From Heliophilum fasciatum (GTDB taxonomy: Bacteria > Bacillota > Desulfitobacteriia > Heliobacteriales > Heliobacteriaceae): a stretch of DNA of 64,000 nucleotides. Below, in pieces: positions 7,674-16,499 of the stretch (position 1 is its first letter; each line of letters opens with the position of its first letter). Location of the stretch: contig NZ_SLXT01000005.1 of assembly GCF_004341395.1 (NCBI RefSeq), forward strand, positions 1-64,000, written 5' to 3'. Position numbers and translations under genes: made by a program. The notes under the pieces were generated by a model that saw only the letters and a program-made list of their open reading frames with translations, made no database searches and had not been told where the DNA came from.

Positions 7674-8039
7674 GTGTTAGCAACATTCCGCCGTCTCAAG
7701 AAGAAAAAACAAGGCTTCACTCTCGTAGAACTGATGGTTGTCGTATTGATTATTGGAATCCTGATAGCTATTGCCATTCCGATGTATACAAAAGCACAGG
7801 AGTCAGCCATGGATAAAACAACACGTTCCAATGCCCGCATGATTCACGGAGCCGTATCGCAATGGCAAGCTCAAGAAAACAGGACAGACTTCCCCAACGA
7901 AACCCAATTGAAAAACTACTTCCAGAGCGGCGGTTGGCCAAAAGGACCGAATAACATTGAGTACAACTACGCTAACGGTGTAGTTAAGATCAGTAATGTT
8001 CCTTACAATGGCTTCAACGGTAACAACACAAATCTTTAG
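7674..8039 (+). CDS. Small type IV pilin (second of a twin pair)
   Basis: This 121-residue prepilin starts with GTG at 7674 behind GGAGGAAAAATTA. The leader (MLATFRRLKKKKQG) differs from that of the first copy, but from FTLVELMVVV onward the proteins are almost identical, with changes such as Ala to Ser after TTR, Phe to Tyr in KNYFQ and Thr to Lys near the end. The second half and the 3' region are nearly identical in DNA too. This suggests recent duplication or gene conversion. It has its own terminators and may allow separate expression of almost the same pilin. Confidence 0.85.
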   Translation: MLATFRRLKKKKQGFTLVELMVVVLIIGILIAIAIPMYTKAQESAMDKTTRSNARMIHGAVSQWQAQENRTDFPNETQLKNYFQSGGWPKGPNNIEYNYANGVVKISNVPYNGFNGNNTNL

Positions 8040-8087
8040 TTTTTAGGGTAATGAATGTATGCCAGGGTACAGTAATTAATTTGCCAT

Positions 8088-8118
8088 CCTGCAGACCGTG
8101 TCTGCAGGTTATTTTTTT
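8088..8118 (+). terminator. Rho-independent terminator of the second small pilin
   Basis: The perfect hairpin CCTGCAGAC (8088-8096) and GTCTGCAGG (8100-8108) is followed by TTATTTTTTT. It is the counterpart of the terminator after the first pilin. Confidence 0.85.
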
Positions 8119-8135
8119 AGTGCGATCTCCAGGTC

Positions 8136-8164
8136 ACGGGTCACAACAGTGACCGTTTTTTTTT
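8136..8164 (+). terminator. Second tandem terminator before cwlJ
   Basis: GGTCAC (8139-8144) pairs with GTGACC (8149-8154) around the loop AACA, followed by a run of nine T after a G. It insulates the sporulation pair from pilin transcription. Confidence 0.7.
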
Positions 8165-8210
8165 GCCCGCATATACTGCCCATGCAAGCGAGCAGAAAAG
8201 AGGTGAGCCT

Positions 8211-8633
8211 GTGGCGGTAATCAAAGCGACAAAATCAGACGTTGATTTACTGGCACGATTGATACGGGCTGAAGCCGAGGGCGAAGGCGATTTAGGTATG
8301 TTGATGGTCGGCAATGTCGGAGTCAATCGTATCTTAGGCAATTGTCTGGATTTTAAAAATATCCGCACGATGCAGCAAATGGTCTTCCAATCTCCCGGAG
8401 GTTACGAAGCCGTCGAAAAACCCTATTTTTATCAGCGTGCGCGCAATAAAGAAAAAAGATTGGCCCAACGGGTGATCAACGGCGAAAAAGTCCACCCGGC
8501 GCGCAATGCCTTATGGTTCTTCCGACCGGCAGGCAATTGCCCAGGGCGATGGTACAACCAGCAAGGTTCCGGACGGTTTAAGGCCCATTGTTTTTATCAA
8601 CCTTCAACTAGTGATTGCCCGCGGGTATATTAA
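8211..8633 (+). CDS. cwlJ: Cell wall hydrolase CwlJ/SleB family (cortex-lytic enzyme)
   Basis: CwlJ-type hydrolases degrade spore cortex peptidoglycan during germination. The 140-residue protein matches the Hydrolase_2 (SleB-type) domain: LLARLIRAEAEGEGDLGMLMVGNVGVNRI near the start (with the catalytic glutamate in RAEAEGE), the QMVFQSPGGYEAV stretch, and ALWFFRPAG near the end. There is no signal peptide, as in CwlJ and unlike SleB. The start is GTG at 8211 behind AGAGGTGA; longer frames starting at 8163 lie in the terminator T-run. It sits directly before gerQ, the partner needed for CwlJ localisation in Bacillus, which supports CwlJ over SleB. Confidence 0.85.
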   Translation: MAVIKATKSDVDLLARLIRAEAEGEGDLGMLMVGNVGVNRILGNCLDFKNIRTMQQMVFQSPGGYEAVEKPYFYQRARNKEKRLAQRVINGEKVHPARNALWFFRPAGNCPGRWYNQQGSGRFKAHCFYQPSTSDCPRVY

Positions 8634-8721
8634 CGCTGCCTGTAACTCTAAGGTTGCCCGTAGCCGTGAAGAAATCTGACGGTTGAATGGCTCCGTCAAG
8701 ACGAGAAAGCCGAGGTGCTGA

Positions 8722-9831
8722 TTGTTGTTTGACCTGTACGCTGATGATTACAACCGGTTCAGCGGAGAATTCGCTGACAGGACAGAAAGAATACTGCGAG
8801 AAGTGAAACCGACGATACCGCCGGTGGCCGCGCAACCACCATTAACACCGTTACAACCGGTAGCCCCCCTGCCGGATCTACCTTCAAATTGGGGTAATCC
8901 ACCCATGTCCCAAGAGCCCGGATGGATGCCACCGGATGAGCGAGCTCCGGAAGCAATGCCGCCAGTAATGCCGCCAGCAATGCCACCAGCAATGCCGCCA
9001 ATCGAGAAGCCGCCAGTGCCGCCGATGAGAACCAAACCCGAAGTAACTGAACCGAAAGTACCGGAACCCGAAGCAAAGGAACCGGAAGTACCGGAATTAG
9101 GAGGGACGCCACCGATGAAAAAAGAACCTGTATCGCTTCCGTCCATGCCCTGCGAACCGGGATATACCATGCCGCCCCTGTATCCGATGCCAGGTATGAT
9201 GCCGGAGGAAACCGAGCCCATGCCAGGATGGATGCCAGGAAGAACACCGGCATGTACACCGGAACCGATGCCGGGCTACATGCCGGGTTACATGCCAGGC
9301 TGCATGCCAGGAACCATGCCGGGATGGATGCCGGGGGTACATCCGGGATGGATGCCAGGGGCGATGCCGGGTGTCATGCCGGGAACGATGCCGGGTGTCA
9401 TGCCGGGAACGATGCCGGGTGTCATGCCGGGAACGATGCCGGGTGTCATGCCGGGAACCATGCCGGGTACAGCGCCGCAAACGATGCCCGAACAACTTGT
9501 GCCGATGCTGCCCCCCAGCGGTGGATTGATTCCCCGTACAGGAACCGAAGCACCGGGTATGCTGCCGGTCGAACAATCGTATATCGAAAATATCTTACGC
9601 CTTAACAAAGGTAAACTGGGCACCTTCTACATGACCTATGAAGAAAACACCCAGTGGAATGCCAAAGTATTTAAGGGAATCATTGAGGCCGCCGGCCGTG
9701 ATCACGTGATTATCAGTTGCCCGAAAACGGGAAAACGCTACTTACTCCTCATGGTTAATCTGGATTATGTAACGTTTGATGAAGAAATTGCTTATAATTA
9801 TCCCATTGCGCAGTTGTCAATTCGTCCGTAA
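8722..9831 (+). CDS. gerQ: Spore coat protein GerQ with a long Met-Pro-Gly repeat region
   Basis: GerQ is a coat protein that anchors CwlJ and is cross-linked by transglutaminase in Bacillus. The C-terminal part (about residues 290-369) carries the GerQ core: [40 protein letters not shown] and [19 protein letters not shown]. Ahead of it are about 270 residues dominated by proline, methionine and glycine, including strings of MPG units (residues about 150-255). Bacillus GerQ is about 180 residues, so this version is roughly twice as long. The start is TTG at 8722 (or TTG at 8725) after CGAGGTG. It follows cwlJ by 88 bases. Confidence 0.85.
   Translation: MLFDLYADDYNRFSGEFADRTERILREVKPTIPPVAAQPPLTPLQPVAPLPDLPSNWGNPPMSQEPGWMPPDERAPEAMPPVMPPAMPPAMPPIEKPPVPPMRTKPEVTEPKVPEPEAKEPEVPELGGTPPMKKEPVSLPSMPCEPGYTMPPLYPMPGMMPEETEPMPGWMPGRTPACTPEPMPGYMPGYMPGCMPGTMPGWMPGVHPGWMPGAMPGVMPGTMPGVMPGTMPGVMPGTMPGVMPGTMPGTAPQTMPEQLVPMLPPSGGLIPRTGTEAPGMLPVEQSYIENILRLNKGKLGTFYMTYEENTQWNAKVFKGIIEAAGRDHVIISCPKTGKRYLLLMVNLDYVTFDEEIAYNYPIAQLSIRP
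9364..9459 (+). repeat. 24-base tandem repeat inside gerQ (four copies)
   Basis: Four copies of a 24-base unit start at 9364, 9388, 9412 and 9436, each encoding MPGVMPGT. They differ at no more than one or two bases. The flanking MPG-coding triplets are less regular, so this block looks recently expanded. Confidence 0.9.
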
Positions 9832-9847
9832 AAAGTGTAATCATGGT

Positions 9848-9884
9848 AAAAGCCGTCAACGCTGATTGCGATGACGGCTTTTGT
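9848..9884 (+). terminator. Terminator after gerQ
   Basis: AAAAGCCGTCA (9848-9858) pairs with TGACGGCTTTT (9872-9882), an 11-base perfect stem ending in T residues. Confidence 0.8.
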
Positions 9885-9984
9885 CTTAAACAAATTCATA
9901 TCTGTAAAAAAGGAAAATTTACAGGAAGAGAAGAAACTAATGTAGGTACTCGATCGTAACCATTAGACTTATGGGGGAGGCATC

Positions 9985-11706
9985 ATGGCGAAAGCAGAAC
10001 GCAAAATGCTTGGGGATCTGTTAGTCGAATATCGAATTATCACCCGTGAGCAATTGCAGGAAGCGTTAACAATTCAGAAGAAAACTGGGGAGCGTCTTGG
10101 TAAAGTTCTTACGAAGTCCAAAATTGTTTCCCAACAACAAATTAATGAGATCTTAGAGTTTCAACTGGGCATTCCGCAAGTGTCCTTGTTGAAATTTTCC
10201 ACCGATCCGGAAGTTATCCGCTTAATACCGGAATCCATTTGCCGGCAACATAAATGTTTGGCATTGAAACGTAACGAAAAGCGGCTTACCGTCGCCATGG
10301 CCGATCCCTTGAATGTCATCGCCATGGATGATGTTAAGATGGCTACGAAACTGGATGTCGATCCGGTTATCGCCACGGAAGAAGATATTGAATCGATTCT
10401 CAATCAAGTCTATGGCATGGGGGCATCGCGGGGCGCAGCCGTACGCGTCTTGGAAGCGGCGGCCGGTGGATCGAATGACATGCCTGGCAGTATGAGCGAA
10501 CTGGACATGCTCGATCTCGATCGGATGGATGCAGGTGCCGATGCCCCGGTCGTACGGGTGGTCAATATGATCCTCCAGCAAGCCGTGCAGGATCGGGCGA
10601 GCGACATTCACATTGAAATCAATGAGCAAAATATTAAAGTGCGCTATCGTGTCGACGGCATGCTTCGGGAGATGATGACGATCGCCAAGCATGCCCATGC
10701 TTCGTTAATGTCACGAATCAAACTTTTGGCCGAGATGGATATTGCTGAAAAGCGCGTGCCCCAAGACGGCCGGATTCAGATCAAACTGGACAAAAAACCG
10801 ATTGATCTCCGGGTGTCGACGCTGCCAACGATCTTTGGCGAAAAATGCGTCATCCGTCTCTTGGACAAAGCCAACATGTTCTACAAGTTGGAGGACCTGC
10901 ACTTTCGCGAAGATCCATTAAAGATGTATCGTAAGCTCATTCGCAATGCCTTTGGGATCGTGCTGGTCACCGGGCCCACCGGTTCCGGGAAAACCACCAC
11001 ACTGTATGCGACGATTGCCGATATTAACAGTTCCGAAAAAAACATCGTGACTATTGAAGATCCGGTGGAGTATGTGTTGCCGGGGATCAATCAAGTGCAA
11101 GTCAACGTCAAGGCCGGCGTCACCTTTGCCAGTGGGCTGCGTTCGATTCTTCGGCAGGATCCCGATGTGATCTTAGTTGGTGAGATTCGTGATGGCGATA
11201 CGGCCGATATTGCCGTTCGGGCAGCCACCACGGGCCACCTGGTCTTTTCCACGCTGCATACCAATGACGCTGCCGGGGCCATTGCCCGGCTCATCGATAT
11301 GGGAGTGGAACCGTTTTTGGTGGGTTCCTCCCTGACTGGTGTCCTGGCCCAGCGGTTGGTACGCAAGATTTGTCCCCATTGTAAAGAATCCTATGAGCCG
11401 GAACCGGGATCGGCAGAACGGCTATTTCTCAGCCTTGATCGGGAAGCATCGGCGGTGCTGCATCGAGGAAAAGGCTGTTTTGCTTGCAATTATACCGGTT
11501 ATAAAGGGCGCTTGCCGATTCAAGAGGTCATGCCGGTTACGTCCCACGTGCGCGAGCAGATTTTAGCAAAAGCCGCGACCGATACGGTGCGCAGTGCGGC
11601 GATACGCAACGGCATGTATACCATGCGTGATGACGGTATCGAGAAAGTCATGCAGGGATTGACGACGGTCCAAGAAATCATGCGCGTAGCCTATACGACA
11701 GAATAA
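9985..11706 (+). CDS. pilB: Type IV pilus extension ATPase PilB
   Basis: PilB is the hexameric cytoplasmic ATPase that powers pilus extension. The 573-residue protein has an N-terminal MshEN-type region with two copies of the RLGxxL-type motif (LGDLLVEYRIITREQLQEAL and RLGKVLTKSKIVSQQQINEI), a fold known to bind cyclic di-GMP or ATP in relatives. The ATPase core shows Walker A GPTGSGKTTT (about 329), Asp box ITIEDPVEY, Walker B VILVGEIRD (about 392) and the His box TLHTNDA. A four-cysteine zinc site follows (CPHC at about 462 and CFAC at about 498). It opens the second pilus locus, 34 bases ahead of pilT. Confidence 0.93.
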   Translation: MAKAERKMLGDLLVEYRIITREQLQEALTIQKKTGERLGKVLTKSKIVSQQQINEILEFQLGIPQVSLLKFSTDPEVIRLIPESICRQHKCLALKRNEKRLTVAMADPLNVIAMDDVKMATKLDVDPVIATEEDIESILNQVYGMGASRGAAVRVLEAAAGGSNDMPGSMSELDMLDLDRMDAGADAPVVRVVNMILQQAVQDRASDIHIEINEQNIKVRYRVDGMLREMMTIAKHAHASLMSRIKLLAEMDIAEKRVPQDGRIQIKLDKKPIDLRVSTLPTIFGEKCVIRLLDKANMFYKLEDLHFREDPLKMYRKLIRNAFGIVLVTGPTGSGKTTTLYATIADINSSEKNIVTIEDPVEYVLPGINQVQVNVKAGVTFASGLRSILRQDPDVILVGEIRDGDTADIAVRAATTGHLVFSTLHTNDAAGAIARLIDMGVEPFLVGSSLTGVLAQRLVRKICPHCKESYEPEPGSAERLFLSLDREASAVLHRGKGCFACNYTGYKGRLPIQEVMPVTSHVREQILAKAATDTVRSAAIRNGMYTMRDDGIEKVMQGLTTVQEIMRVAYTTE

Positions 11707-11739
11707 TGAAAGATCGAAGATAGAAGATGGGAGCTAATC

Positions 11740-12843
11740 ATGGATATTGATTCGATACTCACCTTTGCGGTGAAGCAAAAAGTCTCAGACGTTCATATTA
11801 CCGTAGGATTGCCACCGGTATTTCGCATGCATGGTGAAATGGTGCCGGCCACGGAGCCGCCATTAGCAGAGCAGACCATTGGTGCAGCGTGGGCGCAAGT
11901 GCTAACCCCGGATGACACAGCGCGCATCATGGGCCAATTGCTGAATGACAAGCAACGGGCCACCTTTGAACGAGCCGGTGATCTTGATTTTGCTTATGCC
12001 ATTCCTGCCATCGGCCGCTTCCGTGTCAACTGCTATCGTCAACGCGGTTCAGTCGGTATGGTCATTCGTGTGATTCCTTTTTATGTGCCTACTTTTGAAG
12101 AACTGAATCTTCCGCCGATACTGGCTACCTTTGCCCGGCGAACGAGCGGCTTAGTACTGGTCACGGGTCCGACCGGAAGCGGCAAGTCGACGACCCTGAC
12201 GGCCATGATCGATCTCATCAATAAGGAACGGGCGGCCCATATCATCACTTTGGAAGATCCCATTGAGTTTTTGCATCCCCATATCAAAAGTGTGGTCAAC
12301 CAGCGTGAAGTGGGGCTCGATACCGAATCGTTTGCCAAAGCATTGCGGGCGGCGATGCGGCAAGATCCCGATGTATTGCTGGTCGGTGAGATGCGTGACT
12401 TAGAAACGATTAGTACCGCCATTACAGCGGCGGAAACGGGCCATTTGGTCTTTGCAACACTGCATACCAATGATGCGGTCCAAACCATTGATCGGGTGAT
12501 CGATGTCTTTCCGCCAAGTCAACAAGCGCAAATTCGCGTGCAGTTGGCAGCAGTACTACAGGCCGTTGTGTCGCAACAACTGATTCCGCGGATGGACGGG
12601 CGCGGGCGGGTGGTAGCCCAAGAGATCTTAGTCGTCACCCATGCAGTGCGCAACCAGATCCGTGAAGGTAAGTCCCATCAGATCGTATCGACGCTGCAAA
12701 CGGGCAGTAAAATGGGCATGCAAACGATGGATATGGCCCTGCGTGCGTTGATCGCTAAACGAATGGTGACAGCGCAAGAAGCCATGAAGCGTTCCGCCGA
12801 TCCGGAAGCCTTCCAACGGTATATCATGCACGATTTTATGTAG
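11740..12843 (+). CDS. pilT: Twitching motility/retraction ATPase PilT
   Basis: PilT is the hexameric ATPase that depolymerises the pilus and drives retraction. The 367-residue length is typical. Features are the N-terminal PAS-like start (VKQKVSDVHITVGLPPVFRM), Walker A GPTGSGKSTT (about 142), Asp box LEDPIEFLH, Walker B VLLVGEMRD (about 214) and the HTNDAVQTIDRVIDVFP segment. The AIRNLIRE-like motif near the C-terminus appears as AVRNQIREGK. There is no zinc tetracysteine, which separates it from PilB. It lies between pilB and pilC, the usual order. Confidence 0.93.
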   Translation: MDIDSILTFAVKQKVSDVHITVGLPPVFRMHGEMVPATEPPLAEQTIGAAWAQVLTPDDTARIMGQLLNDKQRATFERAGDLDFAYAIPAIGRFRVNCYRQRGSVGMVIRVIPFYVPTFEELNLPPILATFARRTSGLVLVTGPTGSGKSTTLTAMIDLINKERAAHIITLEDPIEFLHPHIKSVVNQREVGLDTESFAKALRAAMRQDPDVLLVGEMRDLETISTAITAAETGHLVFATLHTNDAVQTIDRVIDVFPPSQQAQIRVQLAAVLQAVVSQQLIPRMDGRGRVVAQEILVVTHAVRNQIREGKSHQIVSTLQTGSKMGMQTMDMALRALIAKRMVTAQEAMKRSADPEAFQRYIMHDFM

Positions 12844-13078
12844 CCTTTTGTAAGCATTCTGTAAGCAACGAATGCTATACTGAAAATGACATTGGATAGG
12901 ATATTTCACCGAATCCACACAGGAACGTGTACAAAAAAAGTAGTTATATGGCAAAGTGAATGCAGGAAAACAATGATTTTTAACGAATTAAGGGCATATC
13001 TGTTGCAAGTAATCGATATAATTTGCGTTACCACTACTAACTGGCAAAGATGCCAAGGGCGCATCGGAGTGATATAGC
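12844..13078 (+). promoter_or_regulatory. pilT-pilC intergenic region with a candidate extended -10 promoter
   Basis: This 235-base gap in an otherwise packed operon contains no convincing gene; a 63-codon frame at 12886-13077 lacks a ribosome site and protein-like composition. An extended -10 sequence, TGCTATACT, is at 12873-12881, with only weak -35 candidates upstream. It could give pilC and the pilin a separate promoter. Confidence 0.35.
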
Positions 13079-14314
13079 ATGCCTACGTTCCGATACAAGG
13101 TGCGCGAGCAATCAGGTGCGGCCCGTGAGGGGACCATGGAAGGCGAAGCCGCACAGGCGGTAGCGCTGCGATTGCGAGAAAATGGCCTTTTTGTAATTAC
13201 TGTTGAAGCTATCAAAGAACAAAGCAAAGCCGGTAACTCTCTTTCCTTAGACGCCCTTTTTCAGCGCAAAATGAAAGCCGCCGAGTTGGTGTTGTTTTGC
13301 CGGCAGTTTGCCACGCTGCTCAATGCTGGTGTACCGCTTTATAATGCGCTGGTCATCTTACAGGAACAGGGGCGTAATGAGGCCTTTCGCCAGGCGATGA
13401 ACAGTGTTATTGATGATGTGCGTAAAGGAAATACCTTTTCCGCATCGGTTAGCAAGCATACGAAGGTTTTTCCCGATATCTTTGTCAGCATGGTGGAAGC
13501 GGGAGAACTGGGCGGGATTCTCGATGAGATCATGCTTCGTTTAGCAACGCACTTCGAAAAAGAAAATGATCTGCAAAGCAAAGCCAAATCAGCGATCATC
13601 TATCCGGTGATCATCTCGATTGTGGCCGTGGGTGTTGTAGCGTTTTTGATTGGCTATGTGATTCCTACGTTCTCGGAAGTGCTTACCGATATGGATGTGC
13701 AATTGCCGCTGATTACCCGGATTGTCTTGGCGATTGCTTATGCAGTACAAGACTACTGGTATCTTGGTTTTGTGGCAGTTTTGGTTGCCGCCCTAACGTA
13801 CCAGCAGGCGATGAAACAAGCATCGATGCGCTATTTGCGCGATCTATACATCCTCAAGATTCCTTTTTTCGGTGAATTGCTGTTGAAAGTTGCCGTGGCG
13901 CGCTTTACCCGTACCTTAGGTACGCTGCTCAAAAGCGGTGTGCCGTTGATGCAGTCCTTAGAAGTGGTCAAGAAAACCGTCGGTAACTTGGTGGTCAGCG
14001 AGGGGATTGGCAATGCGCAGGAAAGCATTACCCGCGGTATGGGCATCTATGAACCGCTGAATACCAATCCTGTGTTTCCTCGGATGGTCGTGCAAATGGT
14101 CGGTGTCGGCGAAGAAACCGGTATGCTGGATCAAATGCTGGAGAAAATCGCCGACTACTACGATACCGAAGTCGGGACCATCGTCGGGCGCATGTCATCG
14201 GTGATCGAGCCGATCTTGATGGTGATCATGGGTATTATCGTTGGCGTTATCGTGATTGCCATGTTTCTCCCGATGTTTGAGATGATCGGTCCCAGCGGAC
14301 CGGCTGCTCAATAA
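13079..14314 (+). CDS. pilC: Type IV pilus platform protein PilC
   Basis: PilC is the polytopic inner-membrane platform that sits on the PilB or PilT hexamer. The 411-residue protein starts with PTFRYKVREQSGAAREGTMEG, the family's cytoplasmic N-terminus. It contains two T2SSF domains (FCRQFATLLNAGVPLYNAL at about 80 and FTRTLGTLLKSGVPLMQSLE at about 278, each followed by MVEAGELGG or MVGVGEETG) and three membrane segments, the last at about 380-400. The PilC of the third locus (39845-41146) is a clear paralogue. Confidence 0.92.
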   Translation: MPTFRYKVREQSGAAREGTMEGEAAQAVALRLRENGLFVITVEAIKEQSKAGNSLSLDALFQRKMKAAELVLFCRQFATLLNAGVPLYNALVILQEQGRNEAFRQAMNSVIDDVRKGNTFSASVSKHTKVFPDIFVSMVEAGELGGILDEIMLRLATHFEKENDLQSKAKSAIIYPVIISIVAVGVVAFLIGYVIPTFSEVLTDMDVQLPLITRIVLAIAYAVQDYWYLGFVAVLVAALTYQQAMKQASMRYLRDLYILKIPFFGELLLKVAVARFTRTLGTLLKSGVPLMQSLEVVKKTVGNLVVSEGIGNAQESITRGMGIYEPLNTNPVFPRMVVQMVGVGEETGMLDQMLEKIADYYDTEVGTIVGRMSSVIEPILMVIMGIIVGVIVIAMFLPMFEMIGPSGPAAQ

Positions 14315-14338
14315 AAAATTTTCAAGGAGGAGAAAGAA

Positions 14339-14884
14339 ATGAGGGGACTATTTGAACGGTACAAAAAGTCGCAAAAAGGGTTTACCTTGGTGGAACTGAT
14401 GATCGTCATCGCGATTATCGGTATCCTGGCGGCGGTTCTCATTCCACGGATGGGCTTTATGAAGGACACAGCGAAAGACTCAGGGGTTGCCTCGAATGCT
14501 CGCACAGTAGAGGCCGCAGTCAACAGTTTGTTGCCAAACTATGATACCGATGACGCCGATGGCAATGGGCCAACTGCTTTCCAAGCTGCATTAGTAGCAA
14601 AATTAAACGGTAATCTGTCAAACCCGTACAGTAAATCAAGAGTTGCGGAAGACATAGCTCTCCAGACTGAAATTGCAGCAACTGCTCCGGCCGTTGCAGT
14701 ATTAAAAGCTGCTACGCTTACTACTGCTGAAACTGCTATGACTGACCCGGCATCTGCAAGAGCAGGAGCCATCATTGTGGATATCTATTCGTCAAGTGGT
14801 AAATTAACGGTTGATTTGAACGCTTATGATGGTGCAGGCAAGTTGATAACAGATCCCAACATAGTAAAGAAAGACATTCAATAG
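14339..14884 (+). CDS. pilA: Type IV major pilin of the second locus
   Basis: This 181-residue prepilin has the leader MRGLFERYKKSQKG, cleavage before FTLVELMIVIAIIGILAAVLIP, a glutamate at +5 and the proline typical of pilin helices. The head is alanine/threonine-rich without cysteines. A very strong ribosome site (AAGGAGGAGAAAGAA) and its own downstream terminator suggest high expression, which is why I call it the major pilin of this locus. It directly follows pilC and differs from the twin small pilins of the first locus in head sequence and length. Confidence 0.85.
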   Translation: MRGLFERYKKSQKGFTLVELMIVIAIIGILAAVLIPRMGFMKDTAKDSGVASNARTVEAAVNSLLPNYDTDDADGNGPTAFQAALVAKLNGNLSNPYSKSRVAEDIALQTEIAATAPAVAVLKAATLTTAETAMTDPASARAGAIIVDIYSSSGKLTVDLNAYDGAGKLITDPNIVKKDIQ

Positions 14885-14917
14885 AATTTACGGCATGTAT
14901 AGGTAGCTTTCTAAGGA

Positions 14918-14956
14918 AAAAGGGGCGGATGCCGCCGAAAGGCGACCGCCCCTTTT
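14918..14956 (+). terminator. Terminator after the major pilin gene
   Basis: AAAAGGGGCGG (14918-14928) pairs with CCGCCCCTTTT (14946-14956), with a small inner GCC/GGC hairpin. Partial read-through would let downstream minor pilins be made at a lower level. Confidence 0.85.
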
Positions 14957-15002
14957 CTAATCTGAATGGCTTTATTTTTGAGATAAGGAAGATGAACAAG
15001 CG

Positions 15003-15518
15003 ATGGTGAAACGGAGTTCAGCTGGCTTTACGATGGTGGAACTGATGATCACGATCGCCATTTTATTTATTGGTATCTTGCCGGTTTTTTCACTGTACAG
15101 TGAAGTCGGCAAACTGAGTCGAGTAGAAAAGCAAAAAGCTGTCGCCGTGCAACTGGCGACAGAGCGACTGGAAAAAGTTAAGAAGATCATGATCGATGAA
15201 AAGGTGTTATTCACCGATAGTCAAAAATGGTATCATCTGCTTTACCAAACGATGCCCGATGAAACGGTGATAACGTCATGGGAAGAGTTCCTAATAGGTA
15301 ACTTTAATGAAACGAAAACGGATGCAAGCGCTGGTAATTATCTGGTTGAACTAAACATCAGTAACATCGAAACAGATCCAGATTCACAACATGAAAATAT
15401 CGTTGCATCTGAATGGGTTTATTTAAATCAGCTAAATAAACTGACCGTGACCGTGCGTTGGCCGGCAGCGACGAAGGAACATGCCGTAGAGTTAGCCACT
15501 TATGTAACACCGCGATGA
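15003..15518 (+). CDS. Minor pilin, PilV/GspI-like
   Basis: This 171-residue protein has the prepilin motif AG/FTMVELMITIAILFIGILP, a glutamate at +5, and the QLATERLEKVK segment that in PilV/GspI-type proteins follows the helix. The end (VTVRWPAATKEHAVELATYVTPR) matches the usual closing beta strand with the W-x-x-x-x-x motif. It lies with PilW-like and PilX-like genes, a set that primes filament assembly and forms the tip. The ATG at 15003 follows AAGGAAG by about ten bases. Confidence 0.75.
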   Translation: MVKRSSAGFTMVELMITIAILFIGILPVFSLYSEVGKLSRVEKQKAVAVQLATERLEKVKKIMIDEKVLFTDSQKWYHLLYQTMPDETVITSWEEFLIGNFNETKTDASAGNYLVELNISNIETDPDSQHENIVASEWVYLNQLNKLTVTVRWPAATKEHAVELATYVTPR

Positions 15519-15562
15519 TTGAAGACGAAAAATAGAGCAGTACGATCGTGTGGTGATGGAAG

Positions 15563-16486
15563 TTGGATAGGAAAAAACAGCAACGGGGTTTTACCCTTAT
15601 CGAACTGATGATGACCATAGGGATTCTCAGTATATTGTTGACAGCCGTCTTTTCGATATTGCGTTTGAATACAGAGATTTTTTATCGTGAAGAGCGCGGT
15701 GCATCGGTACGCCTCGAAGATCGCCGAATCATTCGGCAGCTGATCGATGATATCCAACAGGCTTTTCATGTAAACATTCAGGTTAAATCCGATGAGACTA
15801 CGATGGAGTTAACCAGAGGATATCAAAGTGGTTCTCCTCAAAATCAAACGTACAAATTGAAAAAAAACGCAGGCAGTACTGCCTATACGTTGTCAGTTAA
15901 GGATGGAACTGCTCAAGAAATAACGTACACATCCATACGTATTTATCCGTTGGCTCCAGGAGTTGATTTCTTTTCTTATGATGGTAAGAATGTCGGCATC
16001 AATATGTTGTATGCTGATACCCATAGCGCTAGTTCTGAGGAAGCACAGACGATTACCATGCAAACCAAAGTGACGCCTCGTTTGGACCGGGGAAATCTAC
16101 AAAACTTAAAGTTCTGGCTGAGTACAACCGGTGAACCGGGTAGTTGGGTAGAGAACACTGATTTATTCCATTTAGCGGGGATTACGAACTATACCTACCG
16201 CGATAATGATGACAGCCCCGGAACCTATAAAGGTGGCTATATGAAGGTAGAAGCAACACCGATGGACTCACGAGATGTAGTAAAAGTAGAAATCAAAAGT
16301 GATGATGGTTTAGCGTTGCTACCGGCGACCTCGAGCGGATCCGGGGTATGGACATGCAATTTGTCGAGCACTAAAGTAGAAAATCAAATTGTGATTACCG
16401 TGGAAGGTTCCGAAACGAATCCGAAAGATCCGGCAGCACCTTTTCGCTATCTCAAGGAATATGAGTTGTGGATCTATACGCAATAA
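15563..16486 (+). CDS. Minor pilin, PilW/GspJ-like
   Basis: This 307-residue protein has the prepilin leader MDRKKQQRG, cleavage before FTLIELMMTIGIL and a glutamate at +5. The post-helix region reads RLEDRRIIRQLIDDIQQAF, the pattern of PilW/GspJ proteins. It is longer than usual for the family (about 200-250 residues). The additional C-terminal segment ends in a small beta-rich part (WICNL-like strands, ITVEGSETNPKDPAAPFRY). The start is TTG at 15563. The next gene starts 13 bases after this stop. Confidence 0.75.
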   Translation: MDRKKQQRGFTLIELMMTIGILSILLTAVFSILRLNTEIFYREERGASVRLEDRRIIRQLIDDIQQAFHVNIQVKSDETTMELTRGYQSGSPQNQTYKLKKNAGSTAYTLSVKDGTAQEITYTSIRIYPLAPGVDFFSYDGKNVGINMLYADTHSASSEEAQTITMQTKVTPRLDRGNLQNLKFWLSTTGEPGSWVENTDLFHLAGITNYTYRDNDDSPGTYKGGYMKVEATPMDSRDVVKVEIKSDDGLALLPATSSGSGVWTCNLSSTKVENQIVITVEGSETNPKDPAAPFRYLKEYELWIYTQ

Positions 16487-16499
16487 GGGGGAGGTTCGA

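Noticed and set aside
9364-9459. Possible CRISPR-like array in regular repeats (also 42372-42466)
   Set aside because: Units are contiguous without unique spacers and the gerQ ones are coding; no cas genes are present.
8748-9623. Several long open frames in both strands over gerQ
   Set aside because: They come from the repetitive, GC-rich MPG-coding region. Only the plus frame ending at 9831 carries the conserved GerQ core.
12886-13077. 63-codon frame between pilT and pilC
   Set aside because: No ribosome site, no recognisable protein character; more likely leader or promoter sequence.
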